A stretch of DNA of 64,000 nt from Burkholderia sp. Nafp2/4-1b (GTDB taxonomy: Bacteria > Pseudomonadota > Gammaproteobacteria > Burkholderiales > Burkholderiaceae): NCBI RefSeq assembly GCF_003635165.1, contig NZ_ML058606.1, forward strand, positions 62,001 to 126,000. The letters run 5' to 3'. Of this stretch, positions 9,536-18,199 are shown one piece after another (positions within the stretch are counted from its first letter, which is position 1; each line of letters opens with the position of its first letter). The position numbers were made by a program, and so were the translations under genes. The notes beneath the pieces are model-generated. The model was not told the DNA's origin and ran no database searches. It saw nothing but the letters and a program-made list of their open reading frames with translations.

Positions 9536-9587
9536 GTCATTAGTTAAATTTATACGCCGAATAATAACTTGAAATTTGACTAATGAC
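9536..9587. promoter_or_regulatory. Long inverted repeat between LysR gene and MHS transporter
   Basis: Arms GTCATTAGTTAAATTT (9536-9551) and AAATTTGACTAATGAC (9572-9587) match at 15 of 16 positions around a 20-bp AT-rich centre. Such symmetrical repeats between divergent LysR genes are usual LysR binding sites. It is strikingly AT-rich for this genome. Confidence 0.7.
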
Positions 9588-9698
9588 GGGCGGTCGCCGA
9601 TAAAGGAGGGGCGCCGCACCGTGCGGCGCGAGGCCGCGCCAGACGGCTGCCCTCACGATATTGCGTGCGCCGCGCCGCGGCGCGCGCCAGGAGCCAGC

Positions 9699-11009
9699 AT
9701 GACCCAGTCCCTTCCTTCCGCCCGCCAGCCGGCGCGTGCCGCGACGGCCGCGTTCATCGGCACGATGATCGAGTGGTACGACTTCTACATCTACGCGACC
9801 GCCGCCGCGCTGGTGTTCGGCGAACTCTATTTCCCGTCGCATGACCCGTTCGTCAGCACGATGGCGTCGTTCGCGACGTTCGCGGTCGGCTTCTTCGCGC
9901 GCCCGCTCGGCGGCCTCGTGTTCGGCCATCTCGGCGATCGCATCGGCCGCAAGAAGGCGCTGATGACGACGCTGATGATGATGGGCGTCGCGACCGTGTG
10001 CGTCGGGCTGCTGCCCGACTATTCGAAGGTCGGCATGCTCGCGCCCGCGCTGCTCGTTCTGCTGCGCGTCGTGCAGGGGATCGCGGTCGGCGGCGAGTGG
10101 GGCGGCGCGGTGCTGATGGCGGGCGAACACGCGCCGCAAGGCCGTCGCACGTTCTTCGCGTCGTTCGCGCAACTCGGCAGCCCGGCCGGCCTGATCCTGT
10201 CGTTGGTCGCGTTCCGCGCGGTCACGTCGATGGACAAGGCCGACTTCCTCGCGTGGGGCTGGCGCCTGCCGTTTCTCGCGAGCTCGGTGCTGCTCGTCGT
10301 CGGCATCCTGATCCGGCTCGGCGTGAATGAGTCGCCGGAATTCGCGCGCGTGAAGGAAGCGAACCGCACGGTGAAGCTGCCGGTCGCCGAAGTGTTCCGC
10401 TCCGCGTCGGGGCTCGTGCTGCTCTGCATCGGCGCGAACACGATCGGGATCGCCGGCGTCTATTTCACCAACACATTCATGATCGCTTACACGACGCAGT
10501 ACGTCGGCGTGTCGCGCTCGCTGATCCTCGACAGCCTGTTCGCGGTCGCGATCATTCAGTTCATCGGGCAGCCGATCGCCGCGTGGATCGCCGAACGCAT
10601 CGGCGGCGCGCGTTTCCTCAAGATCGCCGCGCTGCTCGCGATGCTGTCGCCGTACCCGATGTTCATGCTCGTGCAGGGCGGCACGTCCGCTTCGCTCATC
10701 GCGGGCATCGCGCTCGCGGTCGTGTGCATGTCCGGCTTCTATTCGGTGATCGCGGGCTTCGTCAGCGGCGTGTTCCCCGCGCACGTGCGCTATTCGGCGA
10801 TCTCGCTCGCGTACCAGGTGTGCGGCGCGATCGCGGGCGGGCTGACGCCGCTCGTCGGCACCTGGCTCGCACATCGCTTCGTCGGCCAGTGGTGGCCGCT
10901 CGCGGTGTTCTACACGTGTCTCGCCGGCATCTCGCTGCTGTGCATCGTGGCGCTCGATGCGCGCCGCGCGGCGCAGCCGGCCGCGGCCGAAGCGCTCGGC
11001 TCGCATTGA
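9699..11009 (+). CDS. MFS transporter, metabolite:H+ symporter (MHS) family
   Basis: 436-residue inner-membrane symporter with 12 predicted membrane segments. The MHS family mark is the N-terminal IGTMIEWYDFYIYATAAALVF, and the loop between TM2 and TM3 carries GHLGDRIGRKKAL, the MFS signature. Relatives import organic acids, betaines or aromatic acids. ATG 9699 follows a GGAG (9690) at good spacing. First gene of a probable operon with the M20 hydrolase (43-bp gap) and the acetylpolyamine hydrolase, so the imported compound is likely their substrate or a precursor. Confidence 0.88.
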   Translation: MTQSLPSARQPARAATAAFIGTMIEWYDFYIYATAAALVFGELYFPSHDPFVSTMASFATFAVGFFARPLGGLVFGHLGDRIGRKKALMTTLMMMGVATVCVGLLPDYSKVGMLAPALLVLLRVVQGIAVGGEWGGAVLMAGEHAPQGRRTFFASFAQLGSPAGLILSLVAFRAVTSMDKADFLAWGWRLPFLASSVLLVVGILIRLGVNESPEFARVKEANRTVKLPVAEVFRSASGLVLLCIGANTIGIAGVYFTNTFMIAYTTQYVGVSRSLILDSLFAVAIIQFIGQPIAAWIAERIGGARFLKIAALLAMLSPYPMFMLVQGGTSASLIAGIALAVVCMSGFYSVIAGFVSGVFPAHVRYSAISLAYQVCGAIAGGLTPLVGTWLAHRFVGQWWPLAVFYTCLAGISLLCIVALDARRAAQPAAAEALGSH

Positions 11010-11052
11010 CCGCGCGCAGCGACCCTCAACGCACAATTCAATCGGAGTTCGA

Positions 11053-12336
11053 ATGAAAGACTTGCTGGAGATCGACGGTGCCCGGCTTTGGCAGAGCCTC
11101 GCCGACATGGCACGCATCGGCGCGACGCCGCGCGGCGGCGTGCGGCGCCTCGCGCTCACCCACGACGATCGCCGCGGGCGCGACCTGTTCGCGCAGTGGT
11201 GCCGCGATGCGGGGATGACGGTGAGCATCGACGCGGTCGGCAACCTGTTCGCGCGGCGCGACGGCGCCGATGCGCAGGCCGCGCCGGTGCTGATCGGCAG
11301 CCATCTCGACACGCAGCCCGAAGGCGGGCGCTTCGACGGCGTGTACGGCGTGCTCGCCGCGCTTGAACTCGTGCGCACGCTGAACGATGCGGGCATCGTG
11401 ACCGACAAGCCGCTCGAGATCGTATCGTGGACCAACGAGGAGGGCGCGCGCTTCGCGCCCGCGATGCTGGGGTCCGCCGTGTTCACGGGTGCGCTGCCGC
11501 TTGAAGACGCATTGTCGAAGCAGGACGCCGACGGCATCACGCTCGGCGCCGCGCTGGACGCATGCGGTTATCGCGGTACGCGCGCGCCGGGCGGTGCGGT
11601 CGACGCGTATTTCGAAGCGCATATCGAACAGGGGCCGGTGCTCGAGGCGAACGGCACGACGATCGGCGTCGTCACGGGCGGGCAGGCGATCCGCTGGCTC
11701 GACGTGAGCGTGACGGGCGTGGCCGCGCATGCGGGCACGACGCCGATGCCGTATCGCAAGGACGCGTACTTCGCGGGCGCGCAGATGGCGCTCGAACTCG
11801 AACGGATCGTTGCCGGCTACGCACCGCGCGGGCTCGCGACGATCGGACAGGTCACGATCCGCAACGCGTCGCGCAACACGATCGCCGGCGACGTGACGTT
11901 CACCGTCGACTTGCGCCATCACGACGATGCACAAGTCGATGCGATGGAGCGCGACCTGCGCGACGCGTGCACGCGCGTGGCCGCCGCGCGCGGCGTGCAG
12001 GTGTCGATCGACACCTGCTGGCGCAGCCCGGCGACGCCGTTCGACCGGGCCTGCGTCGAACTTGTCGCACAGGCGGCTGACGCGTTCGGCTATACGAACG
12101 AGCGGATCGTCAGCGGCGCCGGTCACGATGCGATCCTGCTCGCGCGCCGCGTGCCGACCGCGATGGTGTTCATCCCGTGCGTCGACGGGCTGTCGCACAA
12201 CGAAGCGGAAGATGCGCTGCCCGACGACGTGACGCGCGGCACGAACGTGCTGCTCAATGCGGTGCTCGCGCGTGCCGGTGTCGTGGCGCGCACGGTCGCG
12301 ACGAACGCTGCGGCCGCGGCAGCACACGACGCATGA
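11053..12336 (+). CDS. M20-family Zn-dependent amidohydrolase (allantoate amidohydrolase / N-carbamoyl-amino-acid hydrolase type)
   Basis: 427-residue dinuclear metal hydrolase. Ligand motifs are visible: GSHLDTQPEGG (His84) with FDGVYG (Asp95), TNEEGARF (Glu129/130), a histidine in YFEAHIEQGPVLE, and a C-terminal GAGHDA histidine. Q in place of V after GSHLDT and the HIEQGP motif place it in the HyuC/AllC amidase branch rather than the peptidase branch. It would cleave an N-carbamoyl or ureido/amide bond. The neighbours (MHS importer, acetylpolyamine hydrolase) suggest use of an N-substituted amine or amino acid; the substrate is unknown. Confidence 0.87.
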   Translation: MKDLLEIDGARLWQSLADMARIGATPRGGVRRLALTHDDRRGRDLFAQWCRDAGMTVSIDAVGNLFARRDGADAQAAPVLIGSHLDTQPEGGRFDGVYGVLAALELVRTLNDAGIVTDKPLEIVSWTNEEGARFAPAMLGSAVFTGALPLEDALSKQDADGITLGAALDACGYRGTRAPGGAVDAYFEAHIEQGPVLEANGTTIGVVTGGQAIRWLDVSVTGVAAHAGTTPMPYRKDAYFAGAQMALELERIVAGYAPRGLATIGQVTIRNASRNTIAGDVTFTVDLRHHDDAQVDAMERDLRDACTRVAAARGVQVSIDTCWRSPATPFDRACVELVAQAADAFGYTNERIVSGAGHDAILLARRVPTAMVFIPCVDGLSHNEAEDALPDDVTRGTNVLLNAVLARAGVVARTVATNAAAAAAHDA

Positions 12337-12361
12337 CGCGGTAACCCGACGAGAACGAACG

Positions 12362-13384
12362 ATGAACACCTATTTCCACCCCGAACAGTTGCTGCACCAT
12401 CCGCGCACCTACCTGTCGCGCGGCAAGATGCGCGAGCCGCAGGAAGTGCCCGAGCGCGCGGCGCGGCTGGTCGCGGCCGTGCGCGCGCTCGACTTCGACG
12501 TGCGCGAGCCGCTCGATCGCGGCACCGCGCCGATCGCGGCCGTGCACGACACGAACTACCTGCGCTTTCTGGAAGAAGCGCACCGCGACTGGAAACGGAT
12601 GCCCGACGACTGGGGCGACGAAGTGATGTCGAACGTGTTCGTGCGCGATCCGAATCCGCTGCGCGGCGTGCTCGCGAAAGCCGCGCGCTATCTCGCCGAT
12701 GGCAGTTGCCCGATCGGCGCGAATACGTGGCGTGCCGCGTACTGGTCCGCACAGAGTGCACTCGCGGCCGCGGCGGACGTCAACGACGGCGCGCGCGACG
12801 CGTACGCGCTGTGCCGGCCGCCCGGCCATCACGCGCGCCGCGATGCGGCCGGCGGCTTCTGCTACCTGAACAATGCGGCGATCGCCGCGCAGGCGCTGCT
12901 CGGTCGCCATCGCCGCGTCGCGATCCTCGACACCGACATGCATCACGGGCAGGGCGTGCAGGAGATCTTCTACGGTCGCGACGACGTGCTGTACGTGTCG
13001 ATCCACGGCGATCCGACCAATTTCTACCCGGTCGTCGCGGGCTACGAGGAGGAGACGGGCGCGGGGGCCGGCGACGGCTACAACCTGAACCTGCCGATGC
13101 CGCACGGTGCACCTGAATCGACGTTCTTCGAGCGGCTCGACGACGCGCTGCGCGCGCTCGCGCGGTTCCAGCCCGATGCGCTCGTGCTCGCGCTCGGCTT
13201 CGACATTTACAAGGACGACCCGCAATCGCAGGTCGCCGTCACGACCGACGGCTTCGGGCGGCTCGGCGGCGCGATCGGTGCGCTCGGTTTGCCGACGGTG
13301 ATCGTGCAGGAAGGCGGTTATCACCTCGAGAGCCTCGATGCGAATGCGCGCGCGTTCTTCGGCGGGTTCGGCTCGGCGCGCTGA
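12362..13384 (+). CDS. Acetylpolyamine amidohydrolase (histone-deacetylase family)
   Basis: 340-residue class II HDAC-like zinc amidohydrolase. The active site is complete: tandem histidines His156-His157 in RPPGHHA, zinc ligands Asp192 and His194 in DTDMHHGQG, Asp281 in LGFDIYKDDP, and Tyr320 in QEGGY. This layout and length closely match Mycoplana acetylpolyamine amidohydrolase, which releases acetate from acetylated putrescine, cadaverine or spermidine. It starts 25 bp after the M20 hydrolase, so it belongs to the same operon. The exact acetyl-amine substrate is inferred from family only. Confidence 0.87.
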   Translation: MNTYFHPEQLLHHPRTYLSRGKMREPQEVPERAARLVAAVRALDFDVREPLDRGTAPIAAVHDTNYLRFLEEAHRDWKRMPDDWGDEVMSNVFVRDPNPLRGVLAKAARYLADGSCPIGANTWRAAYWSAQSALAAAADVNDGARDAYALCRPPGHHARRDAAGGFCYLNNAAIAAQALLGRHRRVAILDTDMHHGQGVQEIFYGRDDVLYVSIHGDPTNFYPVVAGYEEETGAGAGDGYNLNLPMPHGAPESTFFERLDDALRALARFQPDALVLALGFDIYKDDPQSQVAVTTDGFGRLGGAIGALGLPTVIVQEGGYHLESLDANARAFFGGFGSAR

Positions 13385-13417
13385 CGCGTCGTTTTGACGG
13401 AGACGCCGGACACCCAG

Positions 13418-13468
13418 CAATCGACACGACGCCCGCGTCGATTTCCGACGCGGGCGTGGTGTCGATTG
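13418..13468. terminator. Large hairpin between convergent genes
   Basis: 23-base arms (13418-13440 and 13446-13468) pair with one mismatch around a 5-base loop. It lies between the ends of the + acetylpolyamine hydrolase and the - MFS gene. No long T run follows, so bidirectional termination is likely but not certain. Confidence 0.6.
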
Positions 13469-13519
13469 CGGTACCGCACATCGGTCCCCACGCCGGTCAC
13501 GGCGCGGGACGCCGTGCAC

Positions 13520-14725
13520 TTACGAGTTCGCGGCGACCGGCGCGCGGCGGCGCTGCATGACCTGCAGCGCGACCAGCGCGAGCCCTGCCGCGGCAATCAG
13601 TCCGCCCACGAGCGGCACCGCCGCGTAGCCGAAGCCGGCCGAGATCGCTGCGCCGCCGGCTGCCGCGCCGAGCGCATTGCCGAGATTGAACGCGCCGATG
13701 TTGACGGCCGACGCGAGGCCCGGCGCTTCGTGTGCGGCGCGCATCACGCGCATCTGCAGCGGCGGGACCACCGCGAACGTCGCGACACCCCAGACCAGCA
13801 GCGTGACCGCGGCACCGGCATGCGTTTGCGCGAGCAGCGGGAACGCGGCCATCGTCACGATCAGCAGCACCAGGAAGCCGATCAGCGTGCCGTCGAGCGA
13901 GCGGTCGGCGAGGCGGCCGCCGGCGATATTGCCGATCGAGAAGCCGACGCCGATCAGCACGAGCATCGCGGTCACGAAGCCGGGCGTCGCACCGGTCACG
14001 TGTTCGAGCGTCGGCGCGACGTACGTGTACAGCGTGAACATCGCACCGGCGCCGAGCACCGTGGTCCCGAGCGCGCCGAGCACGACCGGGCGCGTCAGTA
14101 CCGACAGTTCCGCACGCAGGTTCGGCATCTTGCCGGCCTCGCCCTTCGGCAGCGCGGCGAAGAGGCCGGCGATCGCGATCAGGCCGAGCGCCGCGGTCGC
14201 CGCGAACGACATGCGCCAGCCGATCATCTGGCCGAGCCAGGTCGCCGCCGGCACGCCGCCGACGTTCGCGATCGTGAGACCCATGAACATCGTCGCGACC
14301 GCGCTGGCCTGTTTGTCGCGCGGCACGAGGCTCGCGGCGACCACCGAGCCGAGCCCGAAGAACGCGCCGTGGTTGAGGCTCGTGACGAGTCGTGCGAGCA
14401 GCAGCGTCGTGTAGTCCGGCGCGACGGCCGACAGCAGGTTGCCGATCGTGAAGATCGACATCAGCGCGATCAGTGCCGAGCGGCGCGACCAGCGCGCGAG
14501 CAGCAGCGTCATCAGCGGTGCGCCGACCATCACGCCGATCGCGTACGCGCTGATCAGCATGCCGGCCTGCGGAATCGACACGTGCACGCCGTCGGCGATC
14601 ACCGGCAACAGGCCCATCGGCGAGAACTCGGTCGTGCCGATGCCGAACGCACCGGCGGCGAGCGCGAGCAGCGGCAGCGCGGCGCTGCCGCCCGGGCGGG
14701 AAGGAGAAGAAGTCGTGGTGTTCAC
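13520..14725 (-). CDS. MFS transporter, DHA1 (AraJ/YdhP-like) drug or sugar efflux family
   Basis: 401-residue 12-TM exporter. Sequence marks include GIGTTEFSPMGLLPVIADG in TM1 and the TM5 stretch GLTIANVGGVPAATWLGQ, both characteristic of the AraJ/YdhP/NepI branch of DHA1. GTG 14725 is chosen because AGGAG lies 8 bases upstream; the longer frame starting upstream has no such site. It stands alone; the substrate is unknown. It is head-on to the acetylpolyamine hydrolase operon, separated by a large hairpin. Confidence 0.85.
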   Translation of the reverse strand: MNTTTSSPSRPGGSAALPLLALAAGAFGIGTTEFSPMGLLPVIADGVHVSIPQAGMLISAYAIGVMVGAPLMTLLLARWSRRSALIALMSIFTIGNLLSAVAPDYTTLLLARLVTSLNHGAFFGLGSVVAASLVPRDKQASAVATMFMGLTIANVGGVPAATWLGQMIGWRMSFAATAALGLIAIAGLFAALPKGEAGKMPNLRAELSVLTRPVVLGALGTTVLGAGAMFTLYTYVAPTLEHVTGATPGFVTAMLVLIGVGFSIGNIAGGRLADRSLDGTLIGFLVLLIVTMAAFPLLAQTHAGAAVTLLVWGVATFAVVPPLQMRVMRAAHEAPGLASAVNIGAFNLGNALGAAAGGAAISAGFGYAAVPLVGGLIAAAGLALVALQVMQRRRAPVAANS

Positions 14726-15038
14726 GCGATGCGCTCCTGTAAGCATGAGGCAACGGCATCGAGCCATTGCGGACAGGGTGAAGTGTGCCCGCAGTACCTT
14801 TGCGGAAAAAGCCGCATCGGGGCGAAATTATCTTGATTTCATGTCAACAATGCGCGGTTGGGTCGGCATGCGTGCGCGGCCCGCCGGGGCTTTGCGGCGA
14901 GGGGGCGGCGGGCCGCCAGTCGCGCGCCGGGCGGGATGCGTGAGGTATTCCCATGCCGATGCGCGAGCCGGTTGCGCGGCGTACCGGCGAACACGGGGAA
15001 GGCCGTCGGCGCTCCCCGGTCTCCGGCCATTGGCCAGT
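14726..15038. other. 313-bp gap upstream of the MFS exporter
   Basis: No gene seen. It must hold the minus-strand promoter of the exporter; an AT-richer patch around 14820-14850 contains TTGATTTCATGTCAA (14833-14847), an inverted TTGA/TCAA pair that could be an operator. The rest is GC-rich and featureless. Confidence 0.4.
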
Positions 15039-15713
15039 TCAGCCATCAACCGAAGCTGATGCTGATGCTGATGCCGGTGATGGGGCCGCGTGTACCAGCG
15101 TTACTGCCCGTTCGCGCGCGGCCTCTCTGCCCGCGTGATCGACTTCAGGTCCGAACAGCGTTTTCTCGACGATGATCGATTCGACGTCGGTGATACCGAC
15201 GAAGCGCAGCCACGCTTCGAGAAACGGCCGCTGAAAGTCGAACGACGCGGCGGGCGTGCTGGATTGCGTCGAATAGTCGAGGCCTCTTGCATAGATCACG
15301 ACGGCTTTCTTGCCGTTCAGCAATCCCGCTAACCCACGCTCGTCGAATGAGAAGAGCAGGCCGCGGTGGGACACGGCGTCGATGAAATGCTTGAGCTTGT
15401 ATGGGATGGAAAAATTCCACAGCGGCACGGAGAACAGCAACGTATCCGCGTCGTGCATCCGCTGCGCGAGCTGCCGGAAGCCTGCCCATGCTTGCTGCTG
15501 GCCTTCGCTGAGCGGTGTGCCGCTCAAGTCCGCGTATTTGGCATCGAGCGCATCGCCGTCGAGTTCCGGCAATGGCGTCGCCCACAGGTCGAGCACGTCG
15601 ACCCGATGATCCGGATGCGCGTTGCGCCAGGCTTCCAGATACGCGCGTGCGACGTCGAGTGATGCGGACCGCGACTTGCGCGGGGAGGACTGGATATGCA
15701 GCAAGGTCGACAT
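15039..15713 (-). CDS. azoR: FMN-dependent NADH:quinone oxidoreductase / azoreductase
   Basis: 224-residue flavodoxin-fold enzyme that reduces quinones and azo compounds with NADH in a two-electron ping-pong reaction. Typical marks are the N-terminal IQSSPRKSRSASL (FMN phosphate binding), PLWNFSIPYKLKHFID (the MPMYNF-like FMN loop), and SHRGLLFSF. The C-terminus ends in a short Ala-Ser repeat encoded by a GCTGAT/GCTGATGC microsatellite (about 15053-15076). It is divergent from a LysR gene (113 bp between starts), the usual arrangement for quinone-responsive azoreductases. Confidence 0.88.
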   Translation of the reverse strand: MSTLLHIQSSPRKSRSASLDVARAYLEAWRNAHPDHRVDVLDLWATPLPELDGDALDAKYADLSGTPLSEGQQQAWAGFRQLAQRMHDADTLLFSVPLWNFSIPYKLKHFIDAVSHRGLLFSFDERGLAGLLNGKKAVVIYARGLDYSTQSSTPAASFDFQRPFLEAWLRFVGITDVESIIVEKTLFGPEVDHAGREAARERAVTLVHAAPSPASASASASVDG

Positions 15714-15826
15714 GAAAAAACTCCTGACGGGTTGACGGTCCTCATCAGAACATAGTTCGATTCGAAATATAAACGAAGTATCATCGCGGTACTCAGTAGA
15801 ATTCGCACTGTATTGCGGGGCATCCC

Positions 15827-16678
15827 ATGTTCGATACCGTTTTGCTGCGCTCTTTCGTGGCCGTCGTCCAGGAAGGCGGGTTCACGCATGCCGCGGCCCG
15901 TCTGAACCTGACGCAGTCCGCGGTCAGCGCGCATCTGCGGCGCCTGGAAAAACAGACCGGCCGCGACCTGCTCGTGCGCACCACGCGCTCGGTCACGCTT
16001 ACGGTGGACGGCGAACTGCTGCTGGGCTACGCGCGCGCCATCCTCGCGCTCAATCAGGATGCGCGGGCGCAACTGCTGCGCGAACCGAGCGCGGGCACGA
16101 TCCGCGTGGGTCTGTCGGAAGACCTCGCCAATGTCAGGTTGATGCATGTGATGCAGGCGTTTGCCGCGCGGTACCCGCGCATCGAATTCAGCATCAGAGT
16201 CGGTATCCCGGGCGAACTGCTCCAGGCGCTGGATCGCGGTGAACTGGATGTGGTGATGGGCGGACGCTGCCACGACGGGCGGGCCGGACGCGTGCTCTGG
16301 CGCGAGTCGCTTGTGTGGGCCGGTGCGGATTGGGCGTCGCTCACGCCTGGCGTACCGGTGCCGATCGCGCTGCTGCCGGAACCCTGCCCGTATCGTGAGG
16401 CCTCGCTGGCAGCACTGGCCCGTGCGGGCGTGGATTACCGGATCGTGCTCGTGTGCCCGAGCGGCGCCGGCCTGTGCGCGGCCGCACACGCGGGCTTTGC
16501 GGTGACACCGATCGTGCACACACAACTTGCGCACGGCTTGCGTGCGATCCCGCCGGATGCCGGCCTGCCGGCCCTGCCCGATGTCGAGTTCACGATGTTC
16601 GCGGCGCCTGGCGCGTCGGCCCGGGTTGTCGATGAACTCGGCAACGCGATCGTGTTGGCATTCGCGCACCGGGGATGA
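15827..16678 (+). CDS. LysR-family regulator divergent from azoR
   Basis: 283 residues; N-terminal winged helix with THAAARLNLTQSAVSAHLRR, then the LysR substrate domain. Close in type to regulators that read toxic or aromatic compounds. The shared region with azoR (15714-15826) is AT-rich and holds the palindrome TTCGATTCGAA (15756-15766) near likely promoter positions, a good candidate binding site. Inferred role: control of azoR and of itself. Confidence 0.88.
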   Translation: MFDTVLLRSFVAVVQEGGFTHAAARLNLTQSAVSAHLRRLEKQTGRDLLVRTTRSVTLTVDGELLLGYARAILALNQDARAQLLREPSAGTIRVGLSEDLANVRLMHVMQAFAARYPRIEFSIRVGIPGELLQALDRGELDVVMGGRCHDGRAGRVLWRESLVWAGADWASLTPGVPVPIALLPEPCPYREASLAALARAGVDYRIVLVCPSGAGLCAAAHAGFAVTPIVHTQLAHGLRAIPPDAGLPALPDVEFTMFAAPGASARVVDELGNAIVLAFAHRG

Positions 16679-16762
16679 CGACGGTCATCGCGGCGACAGG
16701 GCCGGGATTGTCGCGGCCAGCGGCACACGCATCGTCATCGGCTCACGAAATTCCACGAAGAA

Positions 16763-16801
16763 CCAAAAAAAACCCCGGTCACAGGGGGACCGTGACCGGG
16801 G
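16763..16801 (-). terminator. Rho-independent terminator, minus strand
   Basis: Stem CCCCGGTCAC / GTGACCGGGG (16773-16782 with 16792-16801), 9-base loop, then an eight-base T run on the minus strand. The nearest upstream minus gene ends at 17114, 313 bp away. Confidence 0.85.
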
Positions 16802-16840
16802 CGGAAAGGCATCCTCTCTTTGGCACGAGGGTTGGATGCG
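16764..16840 (-). ncRNA. Candidate small RNA of about 77 nt
   Basis: Between two LysR genes on the minus strand, a TATACT -10 box (16851-16846) would start RNA near 16840. The RNA would begin with GCATCC, which can pair with GGATGC 19 bases later, and end in a 10-bp GC stem (16773-16782 with 16792-16801) followed by an eight-T run (16771-16764). No protein-coding frame fits the interval. The -35 position is a poor match (TATCGA at 17-bp spacing), so the promoter is only half convincing. The terminator alone could instead serve transcripts reading through from the right. Confidence 0.5.
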
Positions 16841-16962
16841 GGCGCAGTATATTTCGGGGCATAACATTTCGATATGACGTTAAACGGCCGTTTTTGGTGC
16901 CAATTTAAAAATAGCGGCGTCGCTGCGTCCGTTAGCATCGCTTCGAAAGATCGTTCGTCTGT

Positions 16963-16995
16963 TCAAACGGACGTTTGAGGCGAACGTTTGAGGCG
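16963..16995. repeat. Inverted plus direct repeat, operator-like
   Basis: TCAAACG-GA-CGTTTGA (16963-16978) is a perfect inverted repeat, and its right half continues as ACGTTTGAGGCG (16971-16982), which is repeated exactly at 16984-16995. The three half-sites in 33 bp look like a binding site for a dimeric regulator. It lies about 120 bp upstream of the candidate small RNA. Confidence 0.5.
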
Positions 16996-17113
16996 TGATG
17001 GCAGCGGAGCGGAATATCGTGCGACGCCGGCGCGCAAGCGGGGGCGCATCGACGGTTGCACGACGCCGCGAAATCCGTCGATGGCGCGCGGGCCGCGCCT
17101 GCCCGCCGGCAGG

Positions 17114-18025
17114 TCAGTCCGCGAGGCCGGTCGCCTCGCGCACGGCGTCGATGAACCGCGCGACGACGGGAGAGGCCGGCTTTGCCGCGCCGTCGAACAC
17201 GAACTCGATGTCGAAGCGGCTCGCGAGCTCGTCGAGCGCGACGAGGCGCACCGTACGCGGGCACGTCGGCGACGCGCTTTCCGGGATGAACGCGCAACCC
17301 ATGCCGGCCGCGACGAGCCCGATCAACGTCGGGATGTCGCTGCCGACCTGCGCAATGCGCGGCGTGAAGCCGGCCCGTTCGCACTGCGCCATCAGGAAGC
17401 GGTGGTGCGCGGCGGAGCGCTGCGCATCGAACCACACGAACGGTTCGTGCGCGACGTCGGCGAGCGTGCGCGGCGCGTGAAAGCGCCCGCCCGGCGGTGC
17501 TGGCATCGCGAGCACGAAGCGGTCGCTCAACAGCCGCACGCCGGAAAGATGCGGCGCCTCGTCGCGGCGCCACGCCATGATGCCGCCGTCGAGCTGGCCG
17601 CGCGTGAGCGCCGCCGCCTGTTCGGCCGACAGCATCGGCGCGATCGACAACTTCACGTCCGGACTCGCGTCGCGAAACGCTTTCAGCACGTTCGCGACGA
17701 CCGGCAGCGGCAGGCAGTTCGGCAGCGCACCGAGTCGCAGTTCGCCAAGCTGGCCGGCCGCGCTGCGCAACGCGCGTTCGCGGCTGTCCTGCAGCGTCGC
17801 AAGCAGGCCGGTTGCATCCTGCAGGAAGCTCGCGCCGGCCGCCGTGAGCGTGACGCCCGTCGCGCGGCGGATCAGCAGCGGCGTGCCGATCGCGTCCTCG
17901 AGCTCGCGGATCTGCCGCGACAGCGCGGGCTGCACGATGCCCGCCGCGCGCGCGCCGGCCATCACGCTGCCGGCTTGCGCGACCGCGACGAAGTAACGCA
18001 GGTGACGCAGTTCGATCTGGCGCAT
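17114..18025 (-). CDS. LysR-family transcriptional regulator
   Basis: 303 residues: HTH with LRYFVAVAQAGSVMAGARAA and QPALSRQIRELE near the N-terminus, then a full LysR effector domain. The start is ATG 18025; the frame stays open upstream but becomes non-protein-like in the intergenic space. Divergent (174 bp) from a PLP-dependent deaminase-like gene. The gap has the palindrome ACCATTCGATGGT at 18080-18092, a candidate site. Probably regulates that enzyme. Confidence 0.88.
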   Translation of the reverse strand: MRQIELRHLRYFVAVAQAGSVMAGARAAGIVQPALSRQIRELEDAIGTPLLIRRATGVTLTAAGASFLQDATGLLATLQDSRERALRSAAGQLGELRLGALPNCLPLPVVANVLKAFRDASPDVKLSIAPMLSAEQAAALTRGQLDGGIMAWRRDEAPHLSGVRLLSDRFVLAMPAPPGGRFHAPRTLADVAHEPFVWFDAQRSAAHHRFLMAQCERAGFTPRIAQVGSDIPTLIGLVAAGMGCAFIPESASPTCPRTVRLVALDELASRFDIEFVFDGAAKPASPVVARFIDAVREATGLAD

Positions 18026-18079
18026 GCGATGTCGATTCCGGTATTGATGCGATGGGTATGCCTGCAGAGCATAGCAAAC

Positions 18080-18092
18080 ACCATTCGATGGT
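18080..18092. promoter_or_regulatory. Palindrome between LysR gene and PLP-enzyme gene
   Basis: ACCAT-TCG-ATGGT, a perfect 5-bp-arm inverted repeat in the 174-bp divergent region; it fits the LysR T-N11-A pattern when flanking bases are included. Confidence 0.45.
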
Positions 18093-18199
18093 ATTGGAAG
18101 GCATGGCCGGCGTGCCGTACGATGGTCGCCGTTGCCGGGCCTGTTCGCAGGTCGCGTGCGTTGCCTGGCGCTTCCCTTGTCCCGATCCTGTCCCGCACC

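Noticed and set aside
16988..18199. Upstream extension of the PLP-enzyme frame by over 400 codons
   Set aside because: It is antisense to a good LysR gene and is Arg-rich nonsense; the enzyme begins at 18200.
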